From Vibrio zhugei (lineage in GTDB: Bacteria > Pseudomonadota > Gammaproteobacteria > Enterobacterales > Vibrionaceae): a DNA stretch of 64,000 nt. The position numbers and the translations under genes were made by a program. Below the pieces are notes generated by a model. It was not told the DNA's origin. It saw only the letters and a program-made list of their open reading frames with translations, and did not search any database. Numbering within the stretch: the first letter of the stretch is position 1; each line of letters opens with the position of its first letter. Positions 7,724-15,234 of the stretch are shown here, piece by piece. The DNA is taken from the NCBI RefSeq assembly GCF_003716875.1, contig NZ_CP033078.1, forward strand, positions 496,001 to 560,000. Reading direction: 5' to 3'.

Positions 7724-7888
7724 ATGTTTGTAAGACAAGATCAGTTAGCTAAAGAGATGGGAGTAAGTGTTAGTACTTTGTGGCGCTGGCGTCGAGATGG
7801 AAAAATACCACCTGTTGTTACGCTAAGTTCTAGAGTTGTTGGGTGGCAAAGAAAAGACATTGAGCGATGGCTAGAAGAACAAAAATAG
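7724..7888 (+). CDS. small AlpA/MerR-type helix-turn-helix protein (54 aa)
   Basis: A 54-residue reading frame starts at ATG 7724, with AAAGG 8 bases upstream. It reads as a compact winged-helix DNA-binding protein. It starts FVRQDQLAKEMGVSVSTLW (recognition helix in the first 20 residues), then RWRRDGKIPP, and ends with the WQRKDIERWLEEQK segment typical of AlpA, excisionase and phage-regulator families. Such proteins control integrase or prophage genes, or act as recombination directionality factors. The gene is divergent from the interrupted unknown gene and close to a tRNA-linked accessory region, which suits a mobile-element regulator, but no integrase is present in the window. Confidence 0.8.
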   Translation: MFVRQDQLAKEMGVSVSTLWRWRRDGKIPPVVTLSSRVVGWQRKDIERWLEEQK

Positions 7889-7902
7889 ATGCACTTGTTA
7901 CT

Positions 7903-7921
7903 GCGAGAACAGTGTTCTCGC
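7903..7921. repeat. palindrome family copy a (8-bp arms, loop AGT)
   Basis: GCGAGAAC and GTTCTCGC surround AGT. It lies 14 bases after the AlpA-type gene and 5 bases from the left end of the IS30-like element. Five more copies of the same design follow in the next 2.5 kb. Confidence 0.85.
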
Positions 7922-7926
7922 TTAAC

Positions 7927-9015
7927 CCCGAATTCAACTGCGAAGTGCGACACTCTCCAATATCAAGAAGCTAAAGCCATCTCCTCAAATATAATGGCTG
8001 CCTGCTTGAAGCCTAAACACTTTCTCGGACGGTAATTTATCCGCGATAAAGCGAACTCTATATCGATGTCCGTCACTGTCGTTAGATCGGTTCCTTTCTT
8101 CACATATTGCCTTAAAAGACCGTTCGCATTCTCATTAGCACCACGCTCCCAAGAACTGTACGGATGAGCAAAGTACACATCAGCCTTTAATTCTTTTGCG
8201 ATGGTTTCATGACCTGCAAACTCTCGCCCGTTATCTGCCGTAATGGTATGGACATGTTTCTTATAGGGCTTCAGTAGCTCTATTGTCGCTTTGGTGACAT
8301 CATCCGCTGACTTAGATGGCACTTTCTTTACCACGTAAAATCGAGTCTTACGCTCTAAAATAGTCACCATTGCACCTGTACCATGCTTACCTAGCACAGT
8401 GTCGATTTCCCAGTCACCAAACCGCTCCTTACTGTCAACGATGCTTGGTCTATCATCAATCGAAACGGCATTTTTTATCGCTGGAGCTTTCTCTTGTTTA
8501 CCTCGGCGATACCGCTTATGACCTTGTCTCAAGTGACGATATAACTTACCGCCCAAGCGTTTATCTTGAGCAACAAAGCGATAGATCCACTCATGACTGA
8601 CAGATGCACCAATTTTCGTTAATACATTAGAAATCTGCTCTGGACTCCAATCTGTTTCTAAAAGAAGGCGGATAAAATCGACACGTTCCTTTGGTATTCG
8701 GTATTTACGTGCTGTTTTGCGCTTTTTGGTAGACGACATCTGGGCTTCGTTAGGGCAATAATGCTCTCCCTTCCGACCGCGTTTAAGCTCACGGTATACC
8801 GTCGAGCGGTGGCACTGAACTGTTTTAGCTATTTCAGGAACCGAAATTCCCCGTTCCAAAAGAGCAGAAATCTGGTATCTTCTGCCTTCGGTCAACTGTT
8901 GATAATTCATGGTAGTACTGCTTGTTTCTTTGGCGAGAAGAGCGTACCACTTTCAGCAGTTGGCTTCCTCTTCTACATATTTCCATGAATGTCGCACTTA
9001 TTATCTGAAATCGGG
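7927..9015 (-). mobile_element. IS30-family insertion sequence, about 1.09 kb
   Basis: One transposase gene is bordered by imperfect inverted repeats of about 26 bp that start CCCGA and share TTCA and AAGTGCGACA. On the left these lie at 7927-7952, and on the right they end at 9015. IS30 elements usually make 2-3 bp duplications, and no exact one is evident at these limits, so the ends may be off by a base or two. Confidence 0.85.
7963..8910 (-). CDS. IS30-family DDE transposase
   Basis: This 315-residue protein has the IS30 layout. The N-terminal helix-turn-helix (YQISALLERGISVPEIA, then CHRSTVYREL) is followed by a second DNA-binding part and the DDE core. The core residues are Asp in DWEIDTVLG, Asp in TADNGREF, and Glu in SWERGANENANGLLRQY, a family signature. 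The start at 8910 and the length are normal for the family, and I see no disruption. It should be an active transposase. Confidence 0.95.
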   Translation of the reverse strand: MNYQQLTEGRRYQISALLERGISVPEIAKTVQCHRSTVYRELKRGRKGEHYCPNEAQMSSTKKRKTARKYRIPKERVDFIRLLLETDWSPEQISNVLTKIGASVSHEWIYRFVAQDKRLGGKLYRHLRQGHKRYRRGKQEKAPAIKNAVSIDDRPSIVDSKERFGDWEIDTVLGKHGTGAMVTILERKTRFYVVKKVPSKSADDVTKATIELLKPYKKHVHTITADNGREFAGHETIAKELKADVYFAHPYSSWERGANENANGLLRQYVKKGTDLTTVTDIDIEFALSRINYRPRKCLGFKQAAIIFEEMALAS

Positions 9016-9078
9016 ACCTTCATAAATATAAAGTAAGTCATTGTGTACATGATTAATAACACGAATAAAAATGCTCTT

Positions 9079-9097
9079 GCAGGAACCTTGTTCCTGC
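9079..9097. repeat. palindrome family copy b (loop CTT)
   Basis: The arms are GCAGGAAC and GTTCCTGC. Compared with copy a, two arm positions differ on both sides so that pairing is kept. It is preceded by ATGCTCTT, as is copy e. Confidence 0.85.
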
Positions 9098-9147
9098 TTT
9101 TGTCTATCTCAGGGAGCTAATTTCATCTCGAATCTTCATTAGTTGAA

Positions 9148-9166
9148 CGGAGAACGATGTTCTCCG
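9148..9166. repeat. palindrome family copy c (loop GAT)
   Basis: The arms are CGGAGAAC and GTTCTCCG, with paired changes at the outer three positions relative to copy a. This copy lacks the ATGCT lead seen in copies b, d, e and f. Confidence 0.8.
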
Positions 9167-9248
9167 AAATGACGAGAGGCAGAGTTAGGTATTATCCGAC
9201 TAGTGTTTGGGTATCTCAGGCAAAGGCTGATAGCTTTCAAATGCTACT

Positions 9249-9267
9249 GCGAGAACACTGTTCTCGC
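9249..9267. repeat. palindrome family copy d (loop ACT)
   Basis: The arms are GCGAGAAC and GTTCTCGC, preceded by ATGCTACT. It matches copy f in arms, loop and lead. Confidence 0.85.
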
Positions 9268-9323
9268 TCACATCATCAAAAACTAAAGTTTGGTCATTTA
9301 ATTAATAAATAAAAAATGCTCTT

Positions 9324-9342
9324 GCTAGAACTATGTTCTAGC
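9324..9342. repeat. palindrome family copy e (loop TAT)
   Basis: The arms are GCTAGAAC and GTTCTAGC, with a paired change relative to copy a. It is preceded by ATGCTCTT. Confidence 0.85.
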
Positions 9343-9434
9343 TGTTTGTTCTCCCACTAAATACATGATTTAACTCTATGTATTAGGTCTGGCAATTGTG
9401 CTTTAATGCATTTTGATGCTTATTGGGAGGAGTT

Positions 9435-10250
9435 ATGGCTCGGAAAAATGATGGAATTATTTGGCATTTGATGGATGCGCCGTGGTGGGTGAGTATCTTG
9501 TTCTCAGCAGGCATTTATGTTGGTTTATCTTTCCTATTGCCAGGTTTAGCGGCTCGCAGTGATAACTTCATCTTCAATGCCATTGGGCCGAATCTTCCGC
9601 AAATGGCACCGTATTTTGCTTTTTTGTTTTTAATTCCAGCTCCAATTGCGTTCTTTAAGCAGTATCAGCGAAAGCATAATTATCTTGCGACGACGTCTCA
9701 AATCAGAGCACACAAAAACACGACTCCGCTTAATTCCCTCAGTTGGATTGAATTTGAAAGCTACATTGGCGAGTACTTTAAGCAGCAAGGCTACGACGTT
9801 AAACAATCTTTCTCAAAGCAGGCCGATGGTGGGGTAGATATTTGGTTAACTAAAGACGGTGAGTTGAGTCTTGTACAATGTAAGCACTGGAAAGCTAGAA
9901 AAGTCGGAGTTCAAGTCTTAAGAGAAATGTATGGTGTGATGATCGACAATCGTGCTAGCAAAATGATCATCGTAACATCGGGAGATTTTACTTCTGAAGC
10001 CATCGCCTTTGCTCAAGAGAAGCGCCTCTGGTTGGTTAATGGTAGCGAGCTAGTCCACATGATTGAAGATGGTCGCAGCTTTATGAATAAGCCAGTCATT
10101 GATGAGCCTACACCCGATCCTCATTCCAAGGTTTGCCCAAACTGCCAGTCTAGCCTTGTGATTCGTGTTGCTAGAAAAGGCCGTAATGCGGGTAAAAGTT
10201 TCTATGGTTGCTCTGCGTATCCTAAGTGTCGCTACACTTGCGACTGTTGA
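9435..10250 (+). CDS. membrane-anchored Mrr-type restriction endonuclease-like protein
   Basis: This 271-residue protein has two hydrophobic helices near its N-terminus (about 17-38 and 56-75), a short linker and then an Mrr-type nuclease domain (about 103-212). The active-site pattern is visible as GGVD (Asp135) and QCK (Gln148-Lys150) with an upstream Glu in the FESYIGEYF helix. A C-terminal topoisomerase-type zinc finger follows (Cys234, Cys237, Cys259, Cys265). I chose the ATG at 9435 because GGGAGGAG lies just upstream. Mrr-like nucleases cut modified or foreign DNA; membrane-anchored forms with a zinc finger are known as a sub-group but their targets are not. The gene stands alone between palindromes, 416 bases upstream of the large HTH protein, in an accessory region, so a defence role is likely but inferred. 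Confidence 0.87.
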   Translation: MARKNDGIIWHLMDAPWWVSILFSAGIYVGLSFLLPGLAARSDNFIFNAIGPNLPQMAPYFAFLFLIPAPIAFFKQYQRKHNYLATTSQIRAHKNTTPLNSLSWIEFESYIGEYFKQQGYDVKQSFSKQADGGVDIWLTKDGELSLVQCKHWKARKVGVQVLREMYGVMIDNRASKMIIVTSGDFTSEAIAFAQEKRLWLVNGSELVHMIEDGRSFMNKPVIDEPTPDPHSKVCPNCQSSLVIRVARKGRNAGKSFYGCSAYPKCRYTCDC

Positions 10251-10352
10251 ATATGAGTGAGGATTCAAGCAGTTTAACCGTATAGAAGGGTGTTCTCAGA
10301 ACATAAAAGTTAACCTATTGAGTCTAACTAACTGCCTGAGAAGAATGCTACT

Positions 10353-10371
10353 GCGAGAACACTGTTCTCGC
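10353..10371. repeat. palindrome family copy f (loop ACT)
   Basis: The arms are GCGAGAAC and GTTCTCGC, preceded by ATGCTACT. The copy is identical to copy d over at least 31 bases, although they lie 1.1 kb apart on either side of the Mrr-like gene. Confidence 0.85.
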
Positions 10372-10611
10372 TCAAGCCTCCACAGAAAGTTTGTTTGCTA
10401 AGAAGCATGATTGTATTTTCCTACCGACCTTTCTCTGTATCTTCTTCCCGCCCGACGTGGTCACTGAACTGTTGTTTTTCAACTGAGCAATTTAGCTGTG
10501 TAGAAAATGACAAGTTGTATTTAAATTCTTAGATTAACTAATTGAAAATTATACGGTTAAATTTTTCTTTAACTCTAGTAAGAATTTTTATGTTCTGATT
10601 GTGTTGTATTG

Positions 10612-10630
10612 TGTAGCGTTACAGGCTACA
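10612..10630 (+). promoter_or_regulatory. candidate operator of the HTH-nuclease gene
   Basis: A perfect 6-bp dyad, TGTAGC-N7-GCTACA, ends 36 bases before the ATG at 10667. The protein it precedes starts with an XRE-type DNA-binding domain, so autoregulation through this site is plausible. This is inference. Confidence 0.45.
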
Positions 10631-10666
10631 GTTTGTGTGAAAATTAAACAATTCTGAGGGGTAAAT

Positions 10667-13600
10667 ATGACTAATAATGACCAAAATACTCATCTGGGTA
10701 TATATATCAGAAAGAATGTTATCCCTCAGGGGATGTCAGTTAAGAAAGCGGCCGAACTTATTGGAGTTGGAAGGCCCGCTCTTTCAAACTTGTTAAATGG
10801 AAAATCATCACTATCTCATGAAATGGCAAAGCGTTTAGAAAAAACCTTTGGATGCTCGAGTAAAGATTTACTTGCAATGCAGACAAACCACATCGATAGC
10901 AAGAATACAGATGAGAAGATATCGGCAAATAGTAAAGCTTATGTGCCGTTATTTTTAGCTTTAAAAGCTAACGATATTGAATATTGGGCATCTAATAATA
11001 TTTCCGCTCGTACCCGATTACCTGTTTTTTTGAGAATTCTTATTAACTCCACTGGTCAGCAGCTAACTAAAGTTGACTTCCCTGGAAATGACGATGGTGA
11101 GCGTGCTGGTTGGGACGGTTTTGTTATCTCAGATGAAGGTTCGCCCTGGATACCCAAAGGAAAATCTGGTTGGGAGTTTGGTGTTACAGGTAATGTGAAA
11201 GGCAAAGCTGATGGTGATTTTGATAAAAGCGTAAAAGCTACCAGTGATAGCGATAGAGCTGATATGACTTTTGTGTTTGTAACTCCTCGTAGATGGTCAG
11301 GTAAAGCGAATTGGGTTGAGGCTAAAAAGAATGAAGGTCACTGGAAGGATGTGCGTGCTTATGATGCAAGTGATATTGAGCAATGGTTGGAACAATCTCT
11401 AGCAGCCCAGGTTTGGTTTGCTAACGAGACGCATGTTGCAGCGAAGGGAACGAGAAGTCTAGATAAATGTTGGAAGGATTGGGCAAATGTCTCTGAGCCT
11501 CCTCTATCTGAAAAAATATTCAACTCTGCAATTCAAGCGGCTAAAAGAACGCTTATGTCTCGTCTATCTAAGCCTGTCGATGGGCCAACTATCATTGCTG
11601 CGGACTCAATTGAGGAAGGGCTGGCTTTTATATCACAGCTATTAAGTGAAAGAGGGGGAGAGGAACTCACGCCATACAGAGACCAAACTTTAGTCTTTGA
11701 TGAATTCGGAACGTTAACTCAATTAGCTGAAAGTACGCAAAAGTTTATTGCTGTTGTTCATGATCGAAAAATTGAACAGGAACTTGCTCCTTATGCTCAT
11801 AAATTACATTCGATAGTCGTCTATCCTCGCAATGCTATGCATATTGAACCTCATGTGACTTTAGAGCCTGCTAGTAGTGAGTCTTTCAATGATGCAATGG
11901 CTGATATGGGGAAAAATCGAGATGAAACACAGCGATTAGCCAACGAGTCTGGGCGTTCTCCAACTGTTTTAAGACGTAGGTTATCACAGCTTCCTGCTAT
12001 TCGATTACCTACGTGGGCTAATAATGTACAAACCAAAGAGCAACTGATTCCATTCTTATTTGTTGGGGCGTGGAGCAGTAAAAACGATACAGATAAAATT
12101 GGCGTAGAGTTGTTATCTGGTGACAAAACGTACACGCAGTTAGAAAGAGAGTTTCGACAACTAGCTCAGATGAACGACTCACCTGTTTGGGTTACTGATG
12201 GATATTGTGGGATTATTTCTAAGTTAGATGTTCTATTTGCAATAAGTGATGTCCTGACTAGTGAAGACCTTAAACGATTTTTTGATGTAGCTAGGATAGT
12301 GCTAGGGGAAGATGATCCCGCACTCGACCTTGATGAGGATACAAGGTGGGCTGCATCAATTTATGGAAAGGTTCGCGAGTTTTCGGGTGTATTTCGCCAG
12401 AGCATATCAGAAACATTAGTTTTATTGTCCGTACATGGAGAGACCTTATTTAAAGGTCGATTGGACTTTAGAGTGTCGCTAGAGGTGTCTGACCTAATAA
12501 GAGAGTTGCTTGGTTCGCCATTGACGCTCCGAAAATTGGAAGCTCATGCACGAGATCTTCCACTGTATGCGGAAGCTTCACCAGATGAGTTCTTATCGAT
12601 ATTAGAATCTGACCTAAAAAGTGATTCTCCGACAATAACTGAATTATTACGCCCTGTTGGTTCAGGGCCATTTATTCATCCAAGTAGGACGGGATTACTT
12701 TGGGCTTTAGAGGGGCTATCTTGGAACCCAATTACAATGCCAAGAGCAGTCATGATTCTTGCTCAGCTCGCTCAAGTTGAAATAGACGACAATTGGTCAA
12801 ATAAACCAATTAATTCGTTGTTATCTATTTTTAGGTCGTGGATGCCGCAAACCGCTGCTGATGTTCACTCTAGAATAGCTCAGGTAAAACGCATCATTAA
12901 CAAGTACCCAGATGTAGGATGGCGTGTATGCGTTAGCCAGTTTGACTCACGTAACACAATTGGTGATTACAGTAGCAAGCCTAAATGGAGAACGGATGGT
13001 TTTGGGTATGGGGAACCAATTAGGCAGACTAGCAATATCAAGTTATTCATTGATGAAATGATTTCATTGGCCTTGAGCCGCAATGACTACACATTCTCGA
13101 TGCTAACGGACTTGGTAGATAGCTTACGAGACCTAAATGAAAAGGAACAAGACCGTATTTGGTCGATAATACAAGATTGGGCGATGACTAAGGCATCTGA
13201 TAAAGAGAAGGCTCTTTTGCGCGAGAAGGTTCGGACTACATTATTCTCCAAACGCGCTTTAAATCGAGGAGACGTTAGTCAACTTGCTAAGTCTGTTTAT
13301 CAGAACTTGGAGCCTAAAGACCTTTTGAATAAACATAGTTGGTTATTTCAACAGGGATGGTTAGAGCTTTCTGCGGATGAAGTTGAGGATATTGATAGCT
13401 TTGACTTTGCTGCTAGAGATAAACATGTTCAGCAGTTAAAAACCATGGCACTTCGCGAAGTTTTTGACCAAAAAGGTATTCCAGGAGTGCTGGAGTTGGC
13501 TAGCCTGGGTGGGGCAGCGTGGGAAATAGGATCACTTTGTGTTCGTTTTATTTTTGATCGTTCAACAAGTATTGCTTTTATAAGCCATTGCTTCAATTTA

Positions 13601-14779
13601 ATTTTGGAACAAAGGAGTAGCCATCATCATCAGAATGCACTATCTGGTGCAATTACAGCGATACAGGGTGATAGCGAGATAAAGTCGATCCTAAAAGAAG
13701 TTGCTAGCAGTTTGTCTGAGAGTGAGTACGTCGAATTATTGCTCATGGCTCCATATGGGAAGTCTATATGGGAAATTGTAAGCAGTATCGGTTCAACTGC
13801 TGAAGAGTCCTATTGGAATCGAGTTTCCCCTTCTTGGATTTGTTCGAGTAAAGAAGAAAATATTGAAGGTGTGCATAGGTTGTTAAGTGTGAAGCGACCT
13901 AGGGCTGCTTTTCACAGTATACAGCACCACCCTGAGTATCTAGATATAAAAACGTTATACAACTTGCTTTCTGATATTGCAAAAGGAGGGGATGAGGAAT
14001 CTGGGCTGTTTAGACTTGATAGTTACCACGTAAGGGAAGCATTTAAGATAATTAGTACTACGTCCGAGCTATCGCTTGATGAAAAAGCTGTTCTTGAGTT
14101 TGCATTTTTGGAGCTACTTTCTTCAAGGTTGGGTGGTGAAAAAAGTAACAATGCTATTTCTAACTTAGAAAAGTACGTGGAGATTCACCCTGAGCTATTT
14201 GTTCAGGCTATTACATGGGCCTATAAGAGAAAAGATGGTCAATCTGATCCAAGTGACATCCAAGTTCCTAAAGAGCGAAAGGAGAGCTTGGCAAACAGAG
14301 GACACAATTTGCTCGAAACTCTTTCTGTAGTTCCTGGACACAACGAGCTTGGAGATCTAGAAATGAAGCGCTTAAGAAAGTGGATTGAGTCTGTCCGTAA
14401 GTCATGTAGTGAATTGAGTCGCCTAGAAATAGGAGACTTGTGTATTGGTAAACTTCTATCTAATTCAAAGGTTGGAAAGGATGGTATCTGGCCTTGCGAA
14501 GAAATCAGGGAAGTCATAGAGGACATTCAGTCAGAAGACATAATGAGGGGTATGAGTAACGGCCTGTACAATTCTCGTGGTGTAACTAGTCGATCTCCAG
14601 ATGAAGGTGGGAATCAAGAGCGAAAGCTAGCTGAGAAATACAGAGGTTTTGGACAAAAACTTTTGCCATTTTACCCTTATGTAGCGACAAAGCTTCTATT
14701 CGCTATAGCAGATACTTATGAATATGATGCTACAAGACATGATGAGGACTTAAATATAAGAATGCGCTTGCTTAAATGA
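10667..14779 (+). CDS. 1370-aa protein: XRE helix-turn-helix, nuclease-like region, degenerate STAND-like region, helical tail
   Basis: A GAGGGG ribosome binding site precedes the ATG. Residues 10-70 form an XRE/HigA-type helix-turn-helix (MSVKKAAELIGVGRPALSNLLNGKS). Residues 90-270 have a pattern I read as a possible PD-(D/E)XK-like nuclease: GWDG (Asp150), SGWEFG (Glu170), VKGKADGDF (Lys178/Lys180), then FVFVTPRRW and DVRAYDASDIEQWLE. Residues 300-450 resemble the post-P-loop part of STAND NTPases (TLVFDEFGTL, then ANESGRSPTVLRRRLSQLP), but I find no Walker A motif. The remaining 900 residues are mostly helical without obvious repeats. The layout (effector, switch-like part, long sensor-like tail) recalls anti-phage STAND proteins, with an HTH domain added. 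Codon use is AT-rich compared with the core genes. I cannot name the family; the defence role is inferred. Confidence 0.75.
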   Translation: MTNNDQNTHLGIYIRKNVIPQGMSVKKAAELIGVGRPALSNLLNGKSSLSHEMAKRLEKTFGCSSKDLLAMQTNHIDSKNTDEKISANSKAYVPLFLALKANDIEYWASNNISARTRLPVFLRILINSTGQQLTKVDFPGNDDGERAGWDGFVISDEGSPWIPKGKSGWEFGVTGNVKGKADGDFDKSVKATSDSDRADMTFVFVTPRRWSGKANWVEAKKNEGHWKDVRAYDASDIEQWLEQSLAAQVWFANETHVAAKGTRSLDKCWKDWANVSEPPLSEKIFNSAIQAAKRTLMSRLSKPVDGPTIIAADSIEEGLAFISQLLSERGGEELTPYRDQTLVFDEFGTLTQLAESTQKFIAVVHDRKIEQELAPYAHKLHSIVVYPRNAMHIEPHVTLEPASSESFNDAMADMGKNRDETQRLANESGRSPTVLRRRLSQLPAIRLPTWANNVQTKEQLIPFLFVGAWSSKNDTDKIGVELLSGDKTYTQLEREFRQLAQMNDSPVWVTDGYCGIISKLDVLFAISDVLTSEDLKRFFDVARIVLGEDDPALDLDEDTRWAASIYGKVREFSGVFRQSISETLVLLSVHGETLFKGRLDFRVSLEVSDLIRELLGSPLTLRKLEAHARDLPLYAEASPDEFLSILESDLKSDSPTITELLRPVGSGPFIHPSRTGLLWALEGLSWNPITMPRAVMILAQLAQVEIDDNWSNKPINSLLSIFRSWMPQTAADVHSRIAQVKRIINKYPDVGWRVCVSQFDSRNTIGDYSSKPKWRTDGFGYGEPIRQTSNIKLFIDEMISLALSRNDYTFSMLTDLVDSLRDLNEKEQDRIWSIIQDWAMTKASDKEKALLREKVRTTLFSKRALNRGDVSQLAKSVYQNLEPKDLLNKHSWLFQQGWLELSADEVEDIDSFDFAARDKHVQQLKTMALREVFDQKGIPGVLELASLGGAAWEIGSLCVRFIFDRSTSIAFISHCFNLILEQRSSHHHQNALSGAITAIQGDSEIKSILKEVASSLSESEYVELLLMAPYGKSIWEIVSSIGSTAEESYWNRVSPSWICSSKEENIEGVHRLLSVKRPRAAFHSIQHHPEYLDIKTLYNLLSDIAKGGDEESGLFRLDSYHVREAFKIISTTSELSLDEKAVLEFAFLELLSSRLGGEKSNNAISNLEKYVEIHPELFVQAITWAYKRKDGQSDPSDIQVPKERKESLANRGHNLLETLSVVPGHNELGDLEMKRLRKWIESVRKSCSELSRLEIGDLCIGKLLSNSKVGKDGIWPCEEIREVIEDIQSEDIMRGMSNGLYNSRGVTSRSPDEGGNQERKLAEKYRGFGQKLLPFYPYVATKLLFAIADTYEYDATRHDEDLNIRMRLLK

Positions 14780-14782
14780 TTA

Positions 14783-14803
14783 GGCAGTGTTTTTTTTACT
14801 GCC
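14783..14803 (+). terminator. hairpin after the large HTH protein gene
   Basis: GGCAGT and ACTGCC pair around a T-rich loop 4 bases after the stop codon. No T run follows the stem, so termination here is uncertain. Confidence 0.4.
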
Positions 14804-14838
14804 ATCACCAAATATAGACTATGAAGGTGAGCATCTAA

Positions 14839-14973
14839 TTAGTTATCGATCTGCAAACTTGGCAAGGCATAGGTGTTCAGATTAGTATTGGAAGAAGACA
14901 GAGAAGAGTGCGTGATCGGGGCTTACCTGACCCATTACCTGACCCAAAATCGTCAGGTACAAAAAAAGGTTAG
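14839..14973 (+). other. 44-codon open frame, possible remnant of a gene end
   Basis: The frame is open from after a TAA at 14836 to TAG at 14971. It reads as an arginine-rich stretch (GRRQRRVRDRG) and then a duplicated LPDP motif caused by a 12-bp tandem repeat (14923-14934 and 14935-14946). There is no start codon with a ribosome binding site. Its place against the 3' end of a tRNA gene would suit the decayed end of an integrase or cargo gene, but I cannot match it to one. Confidence 0.3.
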
Positions 14974-14996
14974 TAAACACTACGCTTACTAACCTT
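14961..14996 (-). terminator. terminator of the tRNA-Ile gene
   Basis: On the minus strand AGGTTAGTAA pairs with TTACTAACCT, followed by a run of seven T, 9 bases beyond the CCA end of the tRNA. It is a classic intrinsic terminator. Confidence 0.85.
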
Positions 14997-15004
14997 CTGG
15001 AATT

Positions 15005-15080
15005 TGGTGGCCCCTCCCAGACTTGAACTGGGGACCAATCGATTATGAGTCGACTGCTCTAACCACTGAGCTAAGGGGCC
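15005..15080 (-). tRNA. tRNA-Ile2 (anticodon CAU)
   Basis: This 76-nt tRNA has the encoded CCA. The acceptor GGCCCCT pairs with AGGGGCC, and the D, anticodon and T arms are normal. The anticodon loop CTCATAA gives CAU. The sequence closely follows the E. coli ileX/ileY tRNA, in which the C is changed to lysidine by TilS so that it reads AUA as isoleucine. It borders the accessory region on its 3' side, a common integration point for islands. Confidence 0.93.
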
Positions 15081-15177
15081 AAACTGGTGAATGATTATAG
15101 GTGAAGCGAGGGGATGTGTCTAGATGCTGGGTGGGGTATTTGCGCTTAGTTTTTATTCACTTAGAACGCCAGATAGC

Positions 15178-15204
15178 AAAAAGGTGAGCTTTCGCTCACC
15201 TTTT
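15178..15204 (-). terminator. terminator of the rpsU-dnaG-rpoD operon
   Basis: AAAAGGTGAGC and GCTCACCTTTT pair around TTTC, about 30 bases after the rpoD stop, with T runs on both strands. Confidence 0.88.
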
Positions 15205-15234
15205 ATTTCGTATCGCTTAAAAACACTGCAGTGT

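Larger units (their letters stand above)
9016..9434. other. intergenic stretch filled with palindromes
   Basis: About 420 bases hold four of the six palindromes (9079, 9148, 9249, 9324) and no confident gene. Several copies lie within tiny open frames that start ATGCT and read MLL-x-E-x-CS. These frames are consequences of the repeat sequence and lack ribosome binding sites. Confidence 0.6.
10251..10666. other. intergenic region upstream of the large HTH protein
   Basis: This stretch holds a TGTTCT-C-AGAACA palindrome (10291-10303), palindrome copy f (10353-10371), AT-rich promoter-like sequence and a TGTAGC/GCTACA dyad (10612-10630). I see no gene. Confidence 0.55.

Noticed and set aside
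7903..10371. Palindromes read as LexA boxes or attC sites
   Set aside because: The core is RGAAC-N3-GTTCY, not CTG-N10-CAG. attC sites need paired R and L boxes over 60 or more bases, which are absent.
9071..10410. Several tiny open frames starting ATGCT that read MLL-x-E-x-CS
   Set aside because: They arise from the palindrome repeats themselves, lack ribosome binding sites and end at different points. The shared residues follow from the shared DNA.
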